DNA of 64,000 nt from an uncultured Bacteroidales bacterium (GTDB taxonomy: Bacteria > Bacteroidota > Bacteroidia > Bacteroidales > Paludibacteraceae). Under the pieces are notes generated by a model, which saw nothing but the letters and a program-made list of their open reading frames with translations, had not been told where the DNA came from and searched no databases. Positions 1 through 9,803 of this stretch are shown here, in pieces. The stretch is from positions 44,660-108,659 of the forward strand of contig CADCBB010000014.1 of assembly GCA_902799555.1 (NCBI GenBank). Direction: 5' to 3'. Every line of letters begins with the position of its first letter. The first letter of the stretch is position 1. A program made the translations under genes and the position numbers.

Positions 1-3000
1 AACTCGTATACGGGTGACGCTCCGGGTGCAATTGATAACTTCAAGATCAGTCGTTTGACTTGTCGTATGCCGCAAGGTCTGAGCGTTTCGGATATCACGG
101 CTACTACAGCATCCTTCTCTTGGAATGATGACGAGGATGGTATGACTTGGGAGTATGCTTGTGTTCCGGCAGGTCAAGAGCCGACCGAGTTCACGGATGT
201 AGATCAGAACTCGCTCCTCGTTGAGGGTCTTGATGAGAACACCAAGTACACCCTCTATCTGCGTAAGGATTGTGGCGATTCGCAGAGCGAAATCGTATCG
301 CTTTCGTTCAAGACCGTTAACCCGTATCAGATTACGGTGAACGAAGGTACTGCGACAAGTTCGTATGTGCCTTTCTACGCATACTATGCTGATAGTCACG
401 CGGCTGGCCAGTTCATTATTCCGGCTGCACAGTTGGCTGACATTCAATGGGATTCGATTGTAGCGCTGACCTTCCATACCAGCTCTCAGGCTGAACATGA
501 CTTCGGCGATGCTCGTTTCGATGTCTATGTAAGCGAGGTGGAGAATACGACGCTGAGCGCGATGGCTAACTTGGCTTCCCTGACGCAAGTGGCTTCTAAT
601 AAGGCTTTGGCTGTTGAAGAGAAGATGATGTATGTTCCCTTCGATATCCAGTATCAATATACAGGTGGAAACCTGTTGATTGCTTTCAATCAAACGGTTG
701 CCGGTGAGGATAAATCCTTCACATGGGCCGGTGTTTCTGCGCCGTCCGGTTCGGGACGCTACGAATATGGTACCTCTGGTTCAGCGGGTAGCGTTAGCTT
801 CCTGCCGAAGACTTCGATTGACTTCAAGAAGGGCGTTGTTCCGGCTTGTTCTACTCCGAAGAACTTTATGGCGATTGATTCGCTGACGACCACTACTTCT
901 GTTGAACTCGAGTGGACTCCGGTTAGTCCTGAGACCAATTGGGTAGTTCGTTATCGTCAACAAGGCGCTGAGGAGTGGATTGTAGTACCGGTGGCTCAGA
1001 CCAGTCTCTTGTTAGAGGGTCTGACTCCTTCGACCGTATATGAAGCGCAAGTGGCAACGCAATGTGATCCTGAGGATGCAACGGCTATCGGTGAGTATTC
1101 CCGTTCGATCACTTTCGCTACCCTTTGCGAGATTTACTCGATTGCAGAGAAAGGCGACTTCATCGAAGGTTTCGAGGCTTACCAAGGTGTTGCTTATAAT
1201 GTACAAGGTGTTGTTCCTGTATGTTGGGAAACGGGTGGTACTACTACCTATGCGGCTCCTCACGTAGTGGAGAGTGGTACGTATGCTTATGTGCATGAGG
1301 GTAATAACGCGCTCAATTTCTGTGCGTCCTCCAGCAGCTATGCATACGCCGTATTGCCTCAGTTCGCTGATTCGTTGAAAGATCTGCAAATCAGTTTCTG
1401 GGCTAAGATGGAGAATGCTACGAATGGTACCTTGTATTTAGGTTATGTGGATAGTACATCTACCTTCCATGAGCTGATTACGTATTCGAGCAGTACCTCG
1501 ATGACTTATTATGAGTCGAACTTGAATACAATACCTGAAGAGGCACTTCTTTTGGCGTTCGTATGGGAGAATGCAGGTAGTTCGTACTATTCATGCTGTA
1601 TCGATGATATCAAGGTTTCGTATATCCCGTCTTGTATCAAGCCGGAGAACGTAGCGGCTATCGACAGCCTTACTACTCCGACCTCTGTTACCCTCACATG
1701 GGAGGCACAGGGTACTGAATCGGCTTGGAACGTAGAATACAAGCATGTCAATGATTCCGTTTGGAGTTCGGTGGCTGCGGATAATGATACGATCCTCTTG
1801 GAGGGACTCATTCCGTCTTCGTACTATGATGTACGCGTAGCAGCTATTTGTGGTGTTGCCGATACTTCGGATTATTCCGTTCCGGCTAAATTCGTTACCG
1901 GATGTGCGATTATCTCCGAGTTCCCGGTTAACGAGAACTTCGATGGTATCGAGGGTGCAACGAATAAACAGGTGTTGCCGCTTTGCTGGAGTGCAATCAA
2001 TACCTGTACCTATAGCTCGTATATGTACTATCCTACGGTTTACGCTAGTTCTACCTATGCAAACTCCGGATGGAATGCGCTTCGTTTCTATTCGAACTAT
2101 AGCAGTTATACCGATTACGATCCGCAAGATCAGTATGCTATCCTGCCTCAAATGGAAGGTGTAAGCGGATTGCGTATGAAATTCAACGCGCGTAAATACC
2201 AGAGTTCGAATAGAGGTGATTCTGTACTGATTGGTGTAATGACCGATCCGCAGGATACAGCTACATTCGAGCCGATCCAAGTTATCAAACCTGCAGCAGC
2301 AACTTATGAGCCGTTTGAGGTACGTTTTGATCACTACACGGGCGCAGGTCAGTATATCGCGATCAAGATGCAAGCTGCTTCTGCTTCACTTACTTCGCGT
2401 GGACTCCATATCGATGATATCGTAGTGGAGGAAATCCCGAACTGTCTGGAGCCGGAAGGTCTCTCGGTATTCGATATCGAAGAGCATTCGGCTAAGTTCA
2501 CTTGGAGCGTTGAAGAGGGAAGCGACTATGTCTATGCGGTAGCTCCTGCTGCGGCGGGTGAACCTGCTGACGAGGCATTTGAAGCAGCTTCCGATTCTAT
2601 GCTGATCAGTGGTCTGGTCGATAATACCGACTACATCGTTTATCTGCGTAGAAGCTGTGCTGGCAGTTACAGCCCGAGCATCTCTGCTGCCTTCCATACC
2701 TTGATGGCACCGGCTACGGCTCCGTTTGCTGATGACTTCGAGGCTGGCAATAACTGGATGTTCATCAACGGCGGTTTGACCAACGCATGGGCTTACGGTG
2801 AAGCTGCTCACAACGGTGAGGGTACGCACGCGCTCTATATCTCTAATGATAACGGCGCAAGCAACGCATACTCGACCAGTAATGCTGCTACTGTTTTTGC
2901 TATCAAGTCGTTCCATTTCGAGGAAGGTAACTTTATATTCCAATACGACTGGAAAGCAAAAGGCGAGAGCAATTACGACCTGTTGCGTGTAGCGCTTGTT

Positions 3001-6000
3001 CCGGATTCGATTGAGTTGGAGGCAAGCTCATCAATGCTCCCTGGCTTAAGCAGTACCGCTGGTACAGCGTTGGCAAGTGAGTTGCCGGCTGGCTGGATTG
3101 CATTGGACGGTGGTTCTAAACTGAACCTCGTAGATGCTTGGCAGACCTTCCGTACCGATGTTATCGATGTTGCAGAAGGTAACTATAATGTAGTCTTCCT
3201 CTGGAGAGATGATACGAGTGGCGGTAGCCAAACTCCGGCTGCGGTAGATAACTTCAGCATCACGAAGATTACATGTAAGGCTGTTTCTGAACTGGCTGTT
3301 TCCAACATCACCGCTTCTTCGGCTACGATTGGCTGGACCGCAGGTGACGAGGAGCAGAATGCATGGCAGATTGCTTACTCTTGCAATCCTGAGTTTGACC
3401 TCGCTGAGGCTACTCTGTATGATGCAGCAGCAAATACGTATGCATTGACCGGTCTGGAGACCGACACCTTATATACCGTATACGTACGCGCGAACTGTGG
3501 TGAGGAAGACGGTGTAAGTGCTTGGGCTTCTACCACCTTCCGTACGGCGAAGGCATGCCAGACTCCGAGTGATGTGGCAGCTGCTGATATCACGACCAAC
3601 TCCGCTTCGATCAGCTGGAATACCTATGGTCAGACAGGCTTCAACCTCCGTTACATCCACGGTACCGATACCGTTGTGGTGGAGAACGTAGAGAGCCCGT
3701 ATGCATTGACTGACTTGGAGGATGCTACTGACTATTATGTTCAGGTACAAGTAACTTGCGACGAGGATAACTGGTCTGAGGCGCTCCTCTTTACGACGCT
3801 GCAAGCTCCGGCTTCTATCCCGTATGCAAACGATTTCGAAACCAAGAACGGCTGGTCGTTTGTCAATAGTTCTTATGCGAATGCTTGGTCTTACGGCACC
3901 GCTGCTCACAATGGTGAGGGTACGCACGCGCTCTATATCTCCAATAATGGAGGTGCTGCGAATGCTTATAGTGTCGGTTCCTCGGCTGCTGTTTACGCAA
4001 CGAAGTTGTTCCAGTTTGAAGATGGAGTTTATAACTTCAAGTACGATTGGAAAGCATACGGCGAAAGCAACTATGACTTGTTGTGCGTTGCGCTTGTTCC
4101 GGATACATTGGAGTTGTCCGCAACGGCTACGGGTATGTTCTCGCTGCCTGCAGGTTGGACTGCCTTGCATAATGGTATCAAGCTGAATTTGTCTTCTTCT
4201 TGGACCACGGAATCGTTTGACTTGGCTGTTGAGGCTGGTCTTTACAAAGTGGTTCTTCTTTGGAGAAACGATGGTTCCGGTGGCACTCAGACTCCTGCTG
4301 CTGTAGATAACATCAGCATCAGGAAGTTGACTTGTCTGAAACCGATCAACTTGGCTACTTCTGATGTCTATGCACACTCGGCTAAACTGTCGTGGAGTGC
4401 AAGCGAGGAAGGTCAGAGCGCATGGCAGATCGCTTTGGATACAATCGCTGCATTCAACCCGGATACCCTCTCTAACCTGATTGATGTAACGGACACTTCG
4501 TATATCTTCACGAACCTCCTGCCGACGCATACGTACTATGCATATGTACGTGCTAACTGCGGTGAGGATGGCGAAAGCGACTGGAGTGTAATGAAGTCCT
4601 TCCGTACGACAGTAGCTTGTCCTGCTCCGACCGGACTTGAGGCTCAACTCACTCCGGGTAACGGTACGATCGCTACCCTGACCTGGAATGCAGGTGAGGC
4701 ACAGGCTTGGCAGGTTGAGTACAGTCTCAATAGTGATATGTCTGAGGCTGATACACTGAACGTAACCGAGCCGGTAGCTAACCTGACTGGTCTGACCGCT
4801 GAAGCTACCTACTACGCTCGCGTGAAAGCAGATTGCGGTGAGCTGGATGGACAGAGCGCATACAGCGCAATTATCTCCTTCCTGCCGACCGATATCTACT
4901 CGATCGTTGTAAACGATGGTACCAATACCAATAGCTACGTACCTATCTACGGTTCTTATGTAGACGAAGGTAATACAGCTAGCCAGTTCATCGTTCCGGC
5001 TGAGAGTCTGCAAGAGATCCTCTGGGATTCGATCACCGAGTTGACCTTCTACTCCAGCACCGCTTCTGCAGATTGGGGTGCAGCTGAGTTCGAGGTTTAC
5101 ATGACCACGACCGAGGATGCTACCTTGGCAGCGCTGAACGATTGGGATAACCTCACGCAAGTCATGGTTGCCGGCAACCTGTCGATTGTTAACAACAAGA
5201 TGGTGGTAACGCTCAGCGAGCCGTTCCAGTACACAGGTGACAACCTGCTCATCGGCTTCAAGCAGACCGTTGCAGGTACGTATGTAGGCTGCAGCTGGTA
5301 TGGTAAGAATACGACCGGCGCTTCTATCGGTGGTTACGGTACGGGTAATAACATGACCCAGCGTAACTTCCTGCCGAAGATGACGATCAACTACGTTCCG
5401 GGTCAAGCTCCGGCATGTATGTGGGCTACTCACCTCAATGTTTCCAACATTACGGCTGAGGGTGCAACCATCGCTTGGGATGCAGTTGAAGGCGCTAACT
5501 GGGAGTACGCTCTCGTATTGGCCGGTGAGGAGCCTGTAACATTCGCTGCGGCTACCAACCCGCTCGTACTGGATAACCTCTTCGAGAATACGGCTTATGT
5601 ATTCTACCTGCGCAACAACTGCGGTGATGAGAATAGCAAGACCGTTTCGATTGCCTTCTCGACCACTGAGAATATCGAGACCATCCCGTATGAGACCCAA
5701 TTCGCTGACGCTGCTACCTGGAAACTCGCTAACAGCGACAACGCTTGGACCTTCGACGGTAACCTCTTTATCTCCAACGACGGTGTGAACTATGCTTACG
5801 ACGAGGATGCAGCTTCTGTTTCCTACGCTACCAAGCTGTTCGACTTCGATGTGGCAGGTGAATATACCTTCACTTACTACTGGAAGGCCGTTGGTGAGTA
5901 CAACGACGAGGACGGTGCAATCGACTTCTTGCGTGTTGCCCTTGTTCCGGCTGCTGTTGAACTGACCGCTGGTGTAGCTCCGGAAGGTCTGACGGCTGAG

Positions 6001-6321
6001 AACCTGCCTGCAGGCTGGATGGCACTGGATGGCGGTGCTGCTCTTGTAGCAACCAACGTCTTCACGCGTCAAGACGCTAAGATTAACGTTCCTGCCGGTC
6101 ACTACCGCGTTGCATTCATTTGGATCAACGATGATAGCTTCACCGATGGCGAGCCTGCTGCAATCAACTGCCTCTATGTGAAGCGTGGTGATGCAACCGG
6201 TATCGAAGCGGGTGCCGGCATCGAGAACCAGGCAATCAAGTTCATCCGTGACGACCAGGTTTATATCCTCCTCAATGGTACGGTTTACAACGTAACCGGC
6301 CAGAAAGTGGAGATGAAATAA
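1..6321 (+). CDS. Giant secreted fibronectin-III / MAM-like adhesin, 3' part
   Basis: The frame is open from base 1, so the gene starts upstream; its first residues match the end of a repeat found again downstream. It is built from fibronectin-III-like beta-sandwich units of about 90 residues alternating with larger jelly-roll units of the MAM / choice-of-anchor J kind. One unit type recurs at about 2700-3270, 3805-4335 and 5670-6190, each with a conserved GEGTHALYIS-type motif in the first two. A second type (motifs SYVP and LLIxF) recurs at about 330-850 and 4890-5415. The last ~25 residues (VYILLNGTVYNVTGQKVEMK) resemble a short type IX secretion tail, so the protein is probably exported and displayed on the surface. 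Adhesion or glycan binding is inferred from architecture only. An intrinsic terminator follows. Confidence 0.8.
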   Translation, partial: NSYTGDAPGAIDNFKISRLTCRMPQGLSVSDITATTASFSWNDDEDGMTWEYACVPAGQEPTEFTDVDQNSLLVEGLDENTKYTLYLRKDCGDSQSEIVSLSFKTVNPYQITVNEGTATSSYVPFYAYYADSHAAGQFIIPAAQLADIQWDSIVALTFHTSSQAEHDFGDARFDVYVSEVENTTLSAMANLASLTQVASNKALAVEEKMMYVPFDIQYQYTGGNLLIAFNQTVAGEDKSFTWAGVSAPSGSGRYEYGTSGSAGSVSFLPKTSIDFKKGVVPACSTPKNFMAIDSLTTTTSVELEWTPVSPETNWVVRYRQQGAEEWIVVPVAQTSLLLEGLTPSTVYEAQVATQCDPEDATAIGEYSRSITFATLCEIYSIAEKGDFIEGFEAYQGVAYNVQGVVPVCWETGGTTTYAAPHVVESGTYAYVHEGNNALNFCASSSSYAYAVLPQFADSLKDLQISFWAKMENATNGTLYLGYVDSTSTFHELITYSSSTSMTYYESNLNTIPEEALLLAFVWENAGSSYYSCCIDDIKVSYIPSCIKPENVAAIDSLTTPTSVTLTWEAQGTESAWNVEYKHVNDSVWSSVAADNDTILLEGLIPSSYYDVRVAAICGVADTSDYSVPAKFVTGCAIISEFPVNENFDGIEGATNKQVLPLCWSAINTCTYSSYMYYPTVYASSTYANSGWNALRFYSNYSSYTDYDPQDQYAILPQMEGVSGLRMKFNARKYQSSNRGDSVLIGVMTDPQDTATFEPIQVIKPAAATYEPFEVRFDHYTGAGQYIAIKMQAASASLTSRGLHIDDIVVEEIPNCLEPEGLSVFDIEEHSAKFTWSVEEGSDYVYAVAPAAAGEPADEAFEAASDSMLISGLVDNTDYIVYLRRSCAGSYSPSISAAFHTLMAPATAPFADDFEAGNNWMFINGGLTNAWAYGEAAHNGEGTHALYISNDNGASNAYSTSNAATVFAIKSFHFEEGNFIFQYDWKAKGESNYDLLRVALVPDSIELEASSSMLPGLSSTAGTALASELPAGWIALDGGSKLNLVDAWQTFRTDVIDVAEGNYNVVFLWRDDTSGGSQTPAAVDNFSITKITCKAVSELAVSNITASSATIGWTAGDEEQNAWQIAYSCNPEFDLAEATLYDAAANTYALTGLETDTLYTVYVRANCGEEDGVSAWASTTFRTAKACQTPSDVAAADITTNSASISWNTYGQTGFNLRYIHGTDTVVVENVESPYALTDLEDATDYYVQVQVTCDEDNWSEALLFTTLQAPASIPYANDFETKNGWSFVNSSYANAWSYGTAAHNGEGTHALYISNNGGAANAYSVGSSAAVYATKLFQFEDGVYNFKYDWKAYGESNYDLLCVALVPDTLELSATATGMFSLPAGWTALHNGIKLNLSSSWTTESFDLAVEAGLYKVVLLWRNDGSGGTQTPAAVDNISIRKLTCLKPINLATSDVYAHSAKLSWSASEEGQSAWQIALDTIAAFNPDTLSNLIDVTDTSYIFTNLLPTHTYYAYVRANCGEDGESDWSVMKSFRTTVACPAPTGLEAQLTPGNGTIATLTWNAGEAQAWQVEYSLNSDMSEADTLNVTEPVANLTGLTAEATYYARVKADCGELDGQSAYSAIISFLPTDIYSIVVNDGTNTNSYVPIYGSYVDEGNTASQFIVPAESLQEILWDSITELTFYSSTASADWGAAEFEVYMTTTEDATLAALNDWDNLTQVMVAGNLSIVNNKMVVTLSEPFQYTGDNLLIGFKQTVAGTYVGCSWYGKNTTGASIGGYGTGNNMTQRNFLPKMTINYVPGQAPACMWATHLNVSNITAEGATIAWDAVEGANWEYALVLAGEEPVTFAAATNPLVLDNLFENTAYVFYLRNNCGDENSKTVSIAFSTTENIETIPYETQFADAATWKLANSDNAWTFDGNLFISNDGVNYAYDEDAASVSYATKLFDFDVAGEYTFTYYWKAVGEYNDEDGAIDFLRVALVPAAVELTAGVAPEGLTAENLPAGWMALDGGAALVATNVFTRQDAKINVPAGHYRVAFIWINDDSFTDGEPAAINCLYVKRGDATGIEAGAGIENQAIKFIRDDQVYILLNGTVYNVTGQKVEMK

Positions 6322-6325
6322 CCTC

Positions 6326-6364
6326 CTCGACATCTCGAAATCTCGACATCTCGAAATATCGAGG
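6326..6364. repeat. Short-period tandem repeat (CTCGACATCTCGAAAT units)
   Basis: Two near-identical 16-nt units (CTCGACATCTCGAAAT) followed by a partial third lie directly after the adhesin stop codon. It belongs to a class of short, AT-rich periodic islands scattered through the window, some of which lie inside genes. Confidence 0.75.
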
Positions 6365-6371
6365 TATTAGC

Positions 6372-6399
6372 AAAAAAGGCTGCTTCGGCGGCCTTTTTT
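6372..6399 (+). terminator. Intrinsic terminator after the first adhesin
   Basis: AAAAAAGGC pairs with GCCTTTTTT around a TTCG tetraloop stem, ending in a T-run. Confidence 0.85.
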
Positions 6400-6450
6400 G
6401 TGGTTATTATCTGTCAAAATGCAAAAAAAAAGACGAAAAAGTATCAAAAA

Positions 6451-6482
6451 TTTGCATATTTCAGAATTTTTTTGTAATTTTG
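6451..6482 (+). promoter_or_regulatory. Bacteroidetes-type promoter for the beta-barrel/OmpA operon
   Basis: TTTG at 6451 and TAATTTTG at 6475, 24 nt apart, match the Bacteroidetes sigma-ABfr consensus. Transcription should start near 6490, a few bases before the ATG at 6511, so the leader is very short. Confidence 0.75.
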
Positions 6483-6510
6483 CCGCCCGATTTTGTTATA
6501 TTGGAGCAAA

Positions 6511-7473
6511 ATGCACAAGAGACGGTATTTATTCATAGTTTGCCTGCTGGCGTGGAGCGCACTCATATGTGCCCATACTCCGCTCGATCCCGAGACACGC
6601 CATTTCCTCTCCCTTCATGGGGATGCAGGCTATTCTGCGATACTCCATACCATCCCCGGGCAGAAGCCTTCAACGGGTATGGCCGCTATGCTTGGCTTCG
6701 ATTATCGGCTCTTCCATAATAACTTTATTTTCTCTGCCGGCGTCGAGGGAATGTATGAGCTCAATGCCAACCAGCTTGACGACCACGACGAGGCCATTCC
6801 GATGATCGATACCGAGGGCGCGCTCTTTAATATGCATGTCCATGTCGATAAGTCCCGCGATCTCGCTCATATGGCGAACCTCAATATTCCGCTTCTCTTC
6901 GGTGGCGAATGGAGTAGGTTCTATTTCATGGTTGGCCCTAAGATTGCCATCCGCCTCTATGGTATGACCGCCTCTTCGGCCCAGATCACGACCTATGGCG
7001 AGTACGACAGGTACTACGATGATTTCTACGACATGGTTAACCACCAGTTCGTTTCCAATCAGTATATGTCCAGCGCCGCTTTGCCTCTCGAGTTTAATTT
7101 CAATGTCATGGCGCATGCCGAGATCGGCGGACGTGTCGGACATATGTTTAAGCACCGCCAGTTCCGTGTTAATCCGGATAAGGTGCGTATGTACCTCGCC
7201 GCTTTCGTGGACTTCGGTCTGCTCAGCCTCCATGCCTCTTCCGGCGGATCGCCTATCTTTGGCTACCGCGAGACGGACAAGGGTGTGCAGTTCTATCTCC
7301 AGCCGCTCTTCCGGAGTAGCCTGGCGGATAATGCCGTCTTCCGGAACCTCAATATAGGTATCAAATATACGATCGCATTCGAGTTGCCCAAACCAGGCAA
7401 ATCCTATATCTATGATAATAATAAGGTCGGCCGTGATTATCGTATTCGCGGCGGTAACCAAGGTCTAAAATAA
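6511..7473 (+). CDS. Outer-membrane beta-barrel protein
   Basis: About 320 residues with a signal peptide (MHKRRYLFIVCLLAWSALICA) followed by alternating aromatic/polar strands typical of Bacteroidetes outer-membrane barrels. The N-terminal GDAGYSAIL and FDYRL segments, and the central NIPLLFGGEW and VGPKIAIRLYG segments, look like barrel strands of the PorT / OMP_b-brl kind. I prefer the ATG at 6511 over an upstream in-frame TTG at 6493 because the signal peptide begins there and the promoter leaves almost no room upstream. It is 7 nt from the OmpA-type gene and shares strand signatures with that gene's barrel, so the two probably form one operon and perhaps one envelope complex. The exact role is unknown. 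Confidence 0.7.
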   Translation: MHKRRYLFIVCLLAWSALICAHTPLDPETRHFLSLHGDAGYSAILHTIPGQKPSTGMAAMLGFDYRLFHNNFIFSAGVEGMYELNANQLDDHDEAIPMIDTEGALFNMHVHVDKSRDLAHMANLNIPLLFGGEWSRFYFMVGPKIAIRLYGMTASSAQITTYGEYDRYYDDFYDMVNHQFVSNQYMSSAALPLEFNFNVMAHAEIGGRVGHMFKHRQFRVNPDKVRMYLAAFVDFGLLSLHASSGGSPIFGYRETDKGVQFYLQPLFRSSLADNAVFRNLNIGIKYTIAFELPKPGKSYIYDNNKVGRDYRIRGGNQGLK

Positions 7474-7480
7474 TAAGCAC

Positions 7481-9709
7481 ATGAAACGAATCATCTGCAT
7501 ACTTCTGATGGCGATGGGGCTCGCTACGATAGCTCCGATAGCCTCCGTAATGGATAATAGCATTGCGGCTGTTTACGCGGTGGACGCTAAGGCAAAAGCC
7601 AAAGCACAACGCGAGAAAGAGAAAGCTAAAATGGCGAAGGAGCGCGAGAAAGCCAAGGCCAAAGCAGCCAAGGATCGCGAGAAAGCCGCTGAGCAGAAGA
7701 AAAAAGAGCAGGCAAAAGCCGCTGTTCAGAAGCAGAAAGACCGCGATAAAGCCAAAGCCCGGCAGGCTAAGGCTAAATCGACCAAACCTTCCTCTTCTGC
7801 CAAACAGGTAGCCAAAGCTGCGCCGAAGACCCAGCCGGCCCTCTCTGCAGCCGAAGAGAAAGCGCAATACATGGCCGCTGTCGCGGAGATCGATAAGGCG
7901 AACGCCAAAGCGAACGCTTATAACGAACGCGACATCGCCCATCGTCTCGGTTTCTGGGGGCAGGTCGGTTATTCCAACCTCTTCACCTCCGGCATCCTCT
8001 TCAATGATGCTACCGGTACGGCCAACCCGATCGGCTTCCAAAATAAGGACAAAGGATACGTCGGTGGAGGCCTCGGCCTGGGATACCAGCTCCGTTACAA
8101 GCAATTCTTGATGACCGTGGGCGCGGAGTTCAATACCTATAACTCCGTCATGGCGATCACTAACCGCCCGGACGGCACATTCTCCCTCGCCTATGGTATG
8201 GCGCCTTATGCCAACACCATGACTTATCATTATGATTTCGCTAAGCTGAACGATCAGATCATCGGCGGATTCGTCCAAGTGCCCCTCCTCTTTGGTATGG
8301 AGCTCAAGGATATCCCCCTCTTCTGGCAAGCCGGTGTCAAAGCCGGTATCGGCATACTCGGCCTCTCTACCGTCAGCGGTGTTATGACTACCTCCATCGA
8401 GGATAAGGAGCTCATCGCCGGTCTGAATGACATGTACAAGCATGCGTTGGTAACGGATAAGGAGGTAGAGCGTCCGGCTACCAATGTGAACTTCGGCCTC
8501 AACCTGGCAGCCAGTGCGGAGATCGGTGTGAACTTTGACCGATGGATCAAGTCCGCTTCCCGTCTGCGCGTGTCGCTCTTTGCGGATTACGGCGTGCTCA
8601 ATGCCCTGAGTTACAAAGAGATACAGGGTGCACAGGATATCCCGACGCAGATGACAGTGGCTGCGAACCCGATTGACTTCCCGACCAACTCTGCCCTCAT
8701 GACCACTTCGGCAAAGGATGCGAAAGTGAATCCTTTCCTCGTAGGCGCTAAGCTCGCCGTTTGGTTCGATCTGCCGCGCCATAAGAAAGCCACGCAGGAG
8801 TACCCGAAGGCGCCGACGCCGCGTATGGGTGTCTATATGTATGATGAGAATAGCGCGCTCGCGTTGGGCGGTGTTGCTGTCGAAATCACCAATGTGGAGA
8901 CCGGCAAGGTGCTCCAGAAGAATACCAACCGCCAAGGTCTCCTCCAGGGACGTTTTGCGCCGGGTACCTATCAGATCTCTGCGACCAAGAACGGCTATTA
9001 TCCTTCGGATACCATCCTCAAGACGGTCGAGGTCTTCGATTTCGATACCCTCCGTCTGCCCTTGGAGCGTATCCCTGCGCCGATCATCTACACCCTCTGT
9101 ATGAATATCTACGATGTGGAGACCCAAGAGCCCATCGAGGCGGCTGTCCGTCTCACATCGGCTAACGATACCGTGGTTCTCTATGCCGCGCAGTCGGCCG
9201 ATGACGGCTTCATCGAGACGCCGCTCACCGAAGGCGATTATATCGCCCATATGACCGCGACAGGCTATATGCCGAAGGACGACACGCTCCATTTCGTGCG
9301 TGATACCTTCGATCTCTATATGCAGCATATCAAAGAGGGTATAAAAGTGAAGATCGAGAACCTCTTCTTCGCTACCAACAAGACCTATATCCTCCCGCAG
9401 TCAGAGCAGGCGATGTCCGATCTGGCTAACTTCCTCCTTGAGAACCCGTCTGTCAAGATCCATATTGTCGGTCACACCGATGCCGTTGGTTCCGACGAGG
9501 CCAACCAGATCCTGTCCGAGGGGCGTGCTAACTCGGTACGTAATGACCTTATCAAGCGTGGCGTAGCCGCAGAGCGTATGACCGCCGAAGGTAAGGGTGA
9601 GCGTGAATTCGTAGCCGATAACGACACCGAAGAAGGACGTCAGCTCAACCGTCGTGTTGAATTCACCATCACCGACGTCGGTGACGAAGACATCCAACAA
9701 ATCTATTAA
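7481..9709 (+). CDS. OmpA-family barrel with Lys/Ala-rich coiled coil and peptidoglycan-binding domain
   Basis: 742 residues. Order of parts: signal peptide (1 to ~33); a strongly charged Lys/Ala/Glu/Arg helix (~35-140) likely to be coiled coil; a beta-barrel (~155-430) related to the upstream protein; two carboxypeptidase-regulatory-like beta-sandwich modules (~445-530 and ~540-615); and a C-terminal OmpA domain (~622-742) with the NLFFATNKTYILPQSE start, HTDAVGSDEANQILSEGRA core and LNRRVEF end. The OmpA domain binds peptidoglycan in this family, so the protein probably ties the outer membrane to the cell wall. The low-complexity helix between signal peptide and barrel is unusual for OmpA proteins and could span the periplasm or bind a partner. 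Confidence 0.85.
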   Translation: MKRIICILLMAMGLATIAPIASVMDNSIAAVYAVDAKAKAKAQREKEKAKMAKEREKAKAKAAKDREKAAEQKKKEQAKAAVQKQKDRDKAKARQAKAKSTKPSSSAKQVAKAAPKTQPALSAAEEKAQYMAAVAEIDKANAKANAYNERDIAHRLGFWGQVGYSNLFTSGILFNDATGTANPIGFQNKDKGYVGGGLGLGYQLRYKQFLMTVGAEFNTYNSVMAITNRPDGTFSLAYGMAPYANTMTYHYDFAKLNDQIIGGFVQVPLLFGMELKDIPLFWQAGVKAGIGILGLSTVSGVMTTSIEDKELIAGLNDMYKHALVTDKEVERPATNVNFGLNLAASAEIGVNFDRWIKSASRLRVSLFADYGVLNALSYKEIQGAQDIPTQMTVAANPIDFPTNSALMTTSAKDAKVNPFLVGAKLAVWFDLPRHKKATQEYPKAPTPRMGVYMYDENSALALGGVAVEITNVETGKVLQKNTNRQGLLQGRFAPGTYQISATKNGYYPSDTILKTVEVFDFDTLRLPLERIPAPIIYTLCMNIYDVETQEPIEAAVRLTSANDTVVLYAAQSADDGFIETPLTEGDYIAHMTATGYMPKDDTLHFVRDTFDLYMQHIKEGIKVKIENLFFATNKTYILPQSEQAMSDLANFLLENPSVKIHIVGHTDAVGSDEANQILSEGRANSVRNDLIKRGVAAERMTAEGKGEREFVADNDTEEGRQLNRRVEFTITDVGDEDIQQIY

Positions 9710-9711
9710 TT

Positions 9712-9800
9712 TGTATTTGAAATTTGAGATTTGATATTTGTCAATCGTCAATAAAATAAAATCGTCAATCAATCGTAAATCGTAAATCGTCAAATCGTAA
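9712..9800. repeat. Short-period AT-rich repeat island between operons
   Basis: Runs of TTTGAAATTTGAGATTTGATATTTG, then TCGTCAAT / TCGTAAA units fill nearly the whole intergenic space. The same kind of sequence occurs inside coding regions near 41.83 and 46.76 kb. Confidence 0.7.
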
Positions 9801-9803
9801 ATT

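Noticed and set aside
3469-6333. 954-codon open frame on the minus strand
   Set aside because: It lies wholly opposite the adhesin gene, whose repeats and codon bias suppress stops on the other strand. The translation lacks any domain, signal or promoter.
7361-9328. 655-codon open frame on the minus strand
   Set aside because: Shadow of the OmpA-type gene; low-complexity product with no family features, and the plus-strand gene has complete domains.
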